From NCBI GenBank assembly GCA_045604805.1, contig JAZUOT010000001.1, positions 1-5,845 on the forward strand: a DNA stretch of 5,845 nucleotides. Direction: 5' to 3'. Every line of letters begins with the position of its first letter. The stretch's first letter is position 1. Made by a program: the position numbers and the translations under genes. The notes under the pieces are model-generated. The model was not told where the DNA came from. It worked only from the letters and a program-made list of their open reading frames with translations, and ran no database searches. The stretch is from JAZUOT01 sp045604805 (lineage in GTDB: Bacteria > Bacillota > Clostridia > Oscillospirales > Acutalibacteraceae). Positions 1 through 3,650 of this stretch are shown here, piece after piece.

Positions 1-1
1 T

Positions 2-163
2 GCAGAGGTTTACTTTGGCTTTCAGGCTGATATTATCTGTAAAAATAAAACACCTAGCAATGAAAAAAGTTTTGCTAGATGTTTGGAATCAATTTATAAA
101 ATAGGCTTTGGGCTTCTAAAAAAGCTGTCATGCTGTTTCAAAGGTGTGGGCTTTTATTTGTAG
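2..163 (+). CDS. Possible 3' end of an unrecognised gene (doubtful)
   Basis: One frame is open from the left edge to a TAG at 161-163, giving about 53 codons with no upstream start visible. The peptide has four cysteines and ends in the hydrophobic-leaning stretch CCFKGVGFYL. I recognise no family. In DNA this AT-rich a stretch this long can stay open by chance, and a second frame (3-104) is also open over much of it. The 13-bp hairpin at 48-84 lies inside it, which is unusual for coding sequence. It ends just before the secD promoter, as a real upstream gene might. The case for coding is weak; it could equally be untranslated or intergenic DNA. Confidence 0.2.
   Translation, partial: AEVYFGFQADIICKNKTPSNEKSFARCLESIYKIGFGLLKKLSCCFKGVGFYL
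48..84. other. Imperfect 13-bp inverted repeat (hairpin, possible terminator)
   Basis: AAAACACCTAGCAA-type left arm (48-60) pairs with the right arm at 72-84, with a single C/A mismatch at 53/79 and a loop of about 11 nt. The innermost seven pairs, CTAGCAA with TTGCTAG, are perfect. On the + strand the right arm ends in TGTTT with only a short T run. On the - strand the hairpin is followed by a T-rich stretch (GTGTTTTATTTTT), which is more terminator-like, but no - strand gene is visible to use it. The bases 43-55 can alternatively pair with 142-159 (TAAAACACCT against AGGTG and CTTTTATT, with a bulge), so two mutually exclusive folds can be drawn. The role is unknown. Confidence 0.45.
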
Positions 164-171
164 TAAATAAC

Positions 172-201
172 TTGATTTTAAACATTCTGGTAAAGTATAA
201 T
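172..201 (+). promoter_or_regulatory. Sigma-A-type promoter for secDF
   Basis: TTGATT (172-177) serves as the -35 box and TATAAT (196-201), a perfect consensus -10, follows after an 18-nt spacer. Transcription would start near 207-209, giving a leader of roughly 90 nt before secD. The leader contains the 8-base palindrome TTAGCTAA (248-255) and several GTTTAG copies, but no riboswitch or T-box I recognise. Confidence 0.7.
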
Positions 202-285
202 AGAGCACATTGGTTTAAAGGGTATTAAGAGGCGCGTTGGGTTTAGTTTAGCTAAGTAAATATCGAGTTTAGAAATATCAAAAAT

Positions 286-290
286 GGAGG
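286..290 (+). promoter_or_regulatory. Ribosome binding site of secD
   Basis: GGAGG, continuing as GGAGGAAG, lies 10 nt before the ATG at 301. It supports that ATG, which also begins the expected basic-then-hydrophobic N-terminus (MKRTSKWVFISLALVMVFL). Confidence 0.8.
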
Positions 291-300
291 AAGTAATCAA

Positions 301-1713
301 ATGAAGCGAACATCTAAATGGGTATTCATATCGCTTGCATTAGTTATGGTTTTTCTGGTTGTTACTTCTATAACTGGGATACATGGCAAGTATGGCGATT
401 ATGACAGGACCTACATAAAGGGCGTAAATGATATACGCTGGGGCATTGACATAAAGGGCGGAGTAGAAGCTACATATTGTCCTGCAGATGGGATGACTGC
501 CAGCAAAGAGCAGTTAGACTCAGCAAAAGCGGTCATAGAGCTAAGGCTAGTCTCTGACAATATTACAGACTATGAAATTTATCAGGACTACAGCAATAGC
601 AAGATAATAGTCAGATTCCCATGGAAGGAAACAGAGACTAATTTCAACCCGGAGGAAGCGATAAAAGAGCTTTCAGCTACGGCGAATCTTACATTCAGGC
701 CGGGCGGAGCTTATGAAAAAACCGATATAGGTTCAGATGGTGAGATAGTATACAAAACACCAAAAGATCAGACGGCAAAGACTATTTTATTAGATGGTGC
801 AGACATAAAAAGTGCTACAGCTGGAGTAACATCAAATGAAACCACAAGCAAGCAAGAATATGTTGTCAGCTTAGAGTTCACTGATGCAGGCACACAGAAG
901 TTTGCAGATGCTACTAAAAAATATCTAAATGACACAATATCCATTTGGATGGATGACGAGATGCTATCAGCTCCGACAGTAAATGCTGAGATAAAAGATG
1001 GAAAAGCCCAGATAACTGGTGATTTTGATAGCGAAAAGGCAACAGCTCTTGCTAATAAAATAAATGCTGGAGCATTGCCGTTTAAGCTGGACGTAGTGAA
1101 CTACGGTACTATAAGTCCAACCTTAGGGTCTAGAGCACTTTATGCGATGGAAATTGCTATGGTCATAGCCATGGCATTGGTTTGTATATTCATGGTAAGT
1201 GTTTATAGATTACCTGGTTTTGTAGCTTGCTTGTGTTTGCTTGGGCACTTAGCTCTTTCTATAGCAGCTATTTCTGGTTACTTTGGATTTGCTTCTAGCT
1301 TCACGATGACATTACCTGGTGTTGCAGGTGTCATACTCTCTATAGGCATGGGTGCTGATGCTAATGTCATTATGGCTGAAAGGACCAGAGAAGAATTAAG
1401 ACAAGGAAAAACCTTAGAGGGCGCAGTTAAAGGCGGTAGCAAAAACAGTTTTTCTGCTATATTTGACGGAAACATCACGGTTTTGATAGTTGCTATTATA
1501 TTGATGTTGGTGTTTGGTCCTAGCAATATACTTTCGGCTTTATTTGGAACATCTACAACAGGTAATATTTATTCCTTTGGTTACACATTACTTATCGGTG
1601 TTATAGCGAACTTCGTGATGAGTGTTACTATAGCAAGACTGATGCTTCTGTCGCTTCTAAACTTCCGTTTCTTACAAAAGAAAAAATTATACGGAGGTGA
1701 AGATAATGTTTAA
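301..1713 (+). CDS. secD: Protein translocase subunit SecD
   Basis: SecD works with SecF in the cytoplasmic membrane as an accessory to SecYEG, using the proton gradient to pull exported proteins through and release them on the outside. The 470-residue product shows the family plan. A first membrane segment (about 8-27) is followed by the conserved WGIDIKGG motif (47-54), the counterpart of LGLDLRGG. A large extracytoplasmic domain (about 28-275) precedes five more membrane segments (about 281-300, 305-325, 335-357, 388-406, 425-450). The signature LPGVAGVILSIGMGADANV (338-356) carries Asp353, the position of the essential proton-pathway aspartate in transmembrane segment 4, followed by ERTREEL. 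It is shorter than E. coli SecD (615 residues), as is usual in Gram-positives. The last codons contain the secF ribosome binding site and start. No yajC or SCIFF-type gene lies in the 300 bases upstream. Confidence 0.96.
   Translation: MKRTSKWVFISLALVMVFLVVTSITGIHGKYGDYDRTYIKGVNDIRWGIDIKGGVEATYCPADGMTASKEQLDSAKAVIELRLVSDNITDYEIYQDYSNSKIIVRFPWKETETNFNPEEAIKELSATANLTFRPGGAYEKTDIGSDGEIVYKTPKDQTAKTILLDGADIKSATAGVTSNETTSKQEYVVSLEFTDAGTQKFADATKKYLNDTISIWMDDEMLSAPTVNAEIKDGKAQITGDFDSEKATALANKINAGALPFKLDVVNYGTISPTLGSRALYAMEIAMVIAMALVCIFMVSVYRLPGFVACLCLLGHLALSIAAISGYFGFASSFTMTLPGVAGVILSIGMGADANVIMAERTREELRQGKTLEGAVKGGSKNSFSAIFDGNITVLIVAIILMLVFGPSNILSALFGTSTTGNIYSFGYTLLIGVIANFVMSVTIARLMLLSLLNFRFLQKKKLYGGEDNV
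1693..1700 (+). promoter_or_regulatory. Ribosome binding site of secF inside secD
   Basis: GGAGGTGA, a near-perfect anti-16S match, lies inside the codons for the SecD tail (GGED) with a 5-nt spacer to ATG 1706. It decides the secF start. The upstream in-frame GTG at 1697 is itself part of this ribosome binding site and so is not a credible start. Confidence 0.85.
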
Positions 1714-2830
1714 GTACCGTGAGTTCCACATAGATTTCGAAAAAAATAAAAAATATTATTTTGCTTTCTCATTGACTTTGATACTTATAGGCCTTATATT
1801 CAATGTTATATTTGGGACAAACTTGGATATTAAATTTACAGGTGGATCCATTATAAAATATTCTTACGTTGGTGAAACTGTAAATTCTGAACAAGTCCAA
1901 AATATAGTCAAAGAAACTACAGGTATGGAAGCAAAGGTAACTCTCTCGAGCAATATAGTTTCCGCAGGTGGAGACACGAGTACAAATATAGCTTCTATAG
2001 AATTTTCCGGTAATGAGGCTATAAGCATAGATAAACAAAACTCCTTGAAAGATTCTTTGAGCAAAGTTTATCCAGATGCAAATTTCCAACTTTCAGAGTC
2101 CAGCTCTATAGACCCTACAAACGGTAGAACGTTCTTCTTAAAATGTCTGTGTGCTGTTGCGATGGCTTCTGTTTTGATGCTCATATATATAGGTATCAGG
2201 TTCAGGAAAATAGGTGGCTGGTCAGCTGGTACTATGGCTGTTATAGGACTTTTGCATGACGTGCTGGTTATCTACTTTACTTTTGTAATCTTCAAGATGC
2301 CGATAGATGATAACTTCATAGCGGTTGCCCTTACGATAATAGGCTATTCTTTGAATGACACGATAATCATCTACGACAGGATAAGGGAAAACAAACGACT
2401 ACTCGGCGAAAAAACCAGAATAGAAAAATTAGTAAATCTGAGTATAAACCAAACATTTACAAGAACCATAAATACAACAGTTACTACTACCTTGGCGATA
2501 AGTAGCGTTTTGGCAGTTGCTATTATATTTAATGTTTCATCTGTTGTTACATTTGCATTCCCGATGCTTATAGGTGTGGTGTGTGGTTGTTATTCGACAA
2601 TATGTATTTCAGGGCCACTGTGGATACTATGGAAAAATCATGTTGCGAAGAAAAATGGTACCTTTGTGCCGATTCAAGACGAAGAAAATGCTGCGGATTT
2701 CACAGCAGAGGAAAGCGTGCAAAATATAAGCCCTGAGGAAGAGAAAATCAAGTTAAATAACATAAATATAGTCCACGCAAGAGGCAAGAAAAAGCTCAGC
2801 AAAAGTAAACGCCAAGAAAATAAAAATTAA
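1706..2830 (+). CDS. secF: Protein translocase subunit SecF
   Basis: SecF pairs with SecD in the membrane to form the SecDF export motor. The 374-residue product (numbered from ATG 1706) has a first membrane segment at about 17-36 and then LDIKFTGGSI (40-49), the SecF version of the LDxxGG motif. An extracytoplasmic domain reaches to about 140, and five more membrane segments follow between about 144 and 308. GYSLNDTIIIYDRIRE (213-228) is the family signature; its Asp218 corresponds to the proton-pathway aspartate in transmembrane segment 4. LLHDVL (182-187) is also conserved. The ATG overlaps the secD end by 8 nt, implying translational coupling and equal output. The cytoplasmic C-terminal tail (about 310-374) is long compared with the 323-residue E. 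coli protein: it is acidic at about 324-347 and then very basic at 358-371 (ARGKKKLSKSKRQE). The stop codon lies inside a hexamer repeat. Confidence 0.96.
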   Translation: MFKYREFHIDFEKNKKYYFAFSLTLILIGLIFNVIFGTNLDIKFTGGSIIKYSYVGETVNSEQVQNIVKETTGMEAKVTLSSNIVSAGGDTSTNIASIEFSGNEAISIDKQNSLKDSLSKVYPDANFQLSESSSIDPTNGRTFFLKCLCAVAMASVLMLIYIGIRFRKIGGWSAGTMAVIGLLHDVLVIYFTFVIFKMPIDDNFIAVALTIIGYSLNDTIIIYDRIRENKRLLGEKTRIEKLVNLSINQTFTRTINTTVTTTLAISSVLAVAIIFNVSSVVTFAFPMLIGVVCGCYSTICISGPLWILWKNHVAKKNGTFVPIQDEENAADFTAEESVQNISPEEEKIKLNNINIVHARGKKKLSKSKRQENKN

Positions 2831-2851
2831 AATTAAAATTAAAATTAAATT
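2823..2851 (+). repeat. AAAATT hexamer tandem repeat across the secF stop
   Basis: Four perfect AAAATT units (2823-2828, 2829-2834, 2835-2840, 2841-2846) are followed by a partial AAATT (2847-2851). In the secF frame the array reads alternately AAT and TAA, so it supplies four in-frame TAA stops (2828, 2834, 2840, 2846). The last SecF codons are formed by the first unit. Gain or loss of whole units would leave SecF essentially unchanged and alter only the spacer length. Confidence 0.9.
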
Positions 2852-2852
2852 A

Positions 2853-2884
2853 TTCACCCTAAGCCCTCAGAGGTTTAGGGTGAA
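2853..2884 (+). terminator. Strong hairpin between secF and mtnN, possible weak terminator or attenuator
   Basis: TTCACCCTAA (2853-2862) is perfectly complementary to TTAGGGTGAA (2875-2884). The stem continues inward with one G-T and two C-G pairs, giving about 13 pairs around a six-base CTCAGA loop. Its position right after secF suits an intrinsic terminator. However, the + strand tail (AATTTGAATATGG) lacks a proper T run, so termination would be partial at best. On the - strand the hairpin is followed by the T-rich complement of the hexamer repeat, but no - strand gene is present. It may instead be an mRNA-stability or read-through control element separating secDF from mtnN. Confidence 0.55.
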
Positions 2885-2894
2885 ATTTGAATAT

Positions 2895-2900
2895 GGAGGA
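2895..2900 (+). promoter_or_regulatory. Ribosome binding site of mtnN
   Basis: GGAGGA lies 12 nt before ATG 2913, a slightly long spacer. It falls downstream of the alternative GTG at 2880, which therefore has no ribosome binding site of its own and sits inside the hairpin stem. Confidence 0.65.
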
Positions 2901-2912
2901 AAAATATTTAAG

Positions 2913-3602
2913 ATGTTAGGGATAATATGTGCGATGGAAAAGGAACTAAAAAATTTAGCTGAGATGATAGAAGGCAAGCAAATAGAGAAAATAGCTGGGA
3001 CAAGCTTTATAAGTGGGAAACTAAAAGGGAAAGAATGTGTTGTAGCTGTATGCGGAATAGGAAAAGTTGCAGCGGCAGTGTGCACCCAAGCAATGATACA
3101 AAGATTTAAACCAGAGGCGATAATAAATATAGGGGTAGCGGGTTCGCTAAGTGAAGAAGTGGGTTTAGCTTCTGTGGTAGTTGCAAAAGACCTGGTTCAG
3201 TACGATATGGATACATCTTTACTAGGAGATAAAAAAGGATTTATTTCTGGAATAGATAGAATAGAAATAGAAACTTCAAAAAGCTTAAGGACAAAGCTTA
3301 TAGAAGCTATACAAGAAATATCTGGAATAAAATACCATGAAGGGAGAATTTTGACAGGAGATAGCTTCATAGCAGATGCTCAAAAACGCCAAGAGCTTGT
3401 GGAAAGTTTTGGAGGAATAGCCTGTGAAATGGAAGGTGCAGCAGTAGCTTATACCTGCTATGTGAATGCTGTAGATTTCGCAGTACTAAGGGCAATATCA
3501 GACAATGCCGGCAGAGAAGCCGAGATGACTTATGATGAGTTTTTGCCGAAAGCTGTCGAACAAACCCACAAAATAATGCTGAATTTGTTTGATAAAATAT
3601 AG
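2913..3602 (+). CDS. mtnN: 5'-methylthioadenosine/S-adenosylhomocysteine nucleosidase
   Basis: This cytoplasmic enzyme hydrolyses the glycosidic bond of methylthioadenosine and S-adenosylhomocysteine, releasing adenine. It clears inhibitory by-products of S-adenosylmethionine use and, in species with luxS, feeds methionine recycling and autoinducer-2 formation. From ATG 2913 the product is 229 residues, close to the 232 of E. coli Pfs. It starts with the family's LGIICAMEKEL, where Glu11 matches the catalytic-site Glu12 of E. coli. NIGVAGSL (72-79) is the ribose/phosphorylase-fold glycine motif and TGDSFI (148-153) matches TGDQFI. CEMEGAAVA (171-179) carries Met173 and Glu174, and SDNA carries the general-acid Asp197, at exactly the E. 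coli numbers. An open extension to GTG 2880 adds 11 residues but runs through a hairpin and the ribosome binding site, so I chose the ATG. No own promoter is clear; it may depend on read-through from secDF. Confidence 0.95.
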   Translation: MLGIICAMEKELKNLAEMIEGKQIEKIAGTSFISGKLKGKECVVAVCGIGKVAAAVCTQAMIQRFKPEAIINIGVAGSLSEEVGLASVVVAKDLVQYDMDTSLLGDKKGFISGIDRIEIETSKSLRTKLIEAIQEISGIKYHEGRILTGDSFIADAQKRQELVESFGGIACEMEGAAVAYTCYVNAVDFAVLRAISDNAGREAEMTYDEFLPKAVEQTHKIMLNLFDKI

Positions 3603-3617
3603 CACTTATGCTAAAAT
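3589..3617 (+). promoter_or_regulatory. Promoter for the cysteine protease gene, overlapping the mtnN stop
   Basis: TTGATA (3589-3594) as -35 and TAAAAT (3612-3617) as -10 are separated by exactly 17 nt. A TG at 3609-3610 makes an extended -10 (TGCTAAAAT). Transcription would start near 3622-3624, giving a leader of under 30 nt. The mtnN stop (3600-3602) lies in the spacer. Confidence 0.6.
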
Positions 3618-3630
3618 TGTGACATATTTT
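3594..3630. promoter_or_regulatory. Nested inverted repeats over the protease promoter (candidate operator)
   Basis: TAGCA (3600-3604) and TGCTA (3609-3613) form an inverted repeat around CTTA between and over the promoter boxes. Outside it, AAAATAT (3594-3600) is mirrored by ATATTTT (3624-3630) at the predicted transcription start. Either could bind a regulator. AT-rich DNA makes short inverted repeats common, so this is only a candidate. Confidence 0.25.
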
Positions 3631-3635
3631 GTGGA

Positions 3636-3643
3636 AAAGGTGA
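3636..3643 (+). promoter_or_regulatory. Ribosome binding site that favours a GTG start
   Basis: AAAGGTGA leaves only 1 nt before the ATG at 3645, too close for initiation, but a normal 7 nt before the in-frame GTG at 3651. This favours GTG as the start of the protease gene. The two choices differ by two residues (Met-Ile) ahead of the signal peptide. Confidence 0.65.
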
Positions 3644-3650
3644 AATGATT

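Noticed and set aside
204..300. Riboswitch or T-box in the secD leader
   Set aside because: The leader of about 90 nt lacks any recognisable aptamer or T-box sequence and any terminator hairpin; only a short palindrome is present.
1278..1526. Open reading frame on the - strand within secD
   Set aside because: It lies wholly opposite the conserved transmembrane segment 4-5 region of secD and has no plausible protein character or ribosome binding site that I can see.
1697..1705. GTG start for secF three codons upstream of ATG 1706
   Set aside because: This GTG is part of the GGAGGTGA ribosome binding site, whose 5-nt spacing fits ATG 1706.
1769..2089. Overlapping - strand open frames (1769-2089 and 1864-2064) within secF
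   Set aside because: They are antisense to the clearly conserved extracytoplasmic domain of secF; they look like chance open frames.
2880..2912. GTG start for mtnN adding 11 residues
   Set aside because: It falls in the hairpin stem, has no upstream ribosome binding site, and family members begin at the equivalent of ATG 2913.
2772..2913. Possible SecF-MtnN fusion by frameshifting in the AAAATT repeat
   Set aside because: The mtnN frame is open from 2772, so a +1 shift in the repeat would join the two, but there is no classic slippery site with a reason for joining a membrane protein to a cytoplasmic enzyme; the open frame follows from the low-stop repeat.
2867..3085. Open reading frame on the - strand over the mtnN 5' end
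   Set aside because: It is antisense to conserved mtnN codons and begins in the middle of that gene with no supporting signals.
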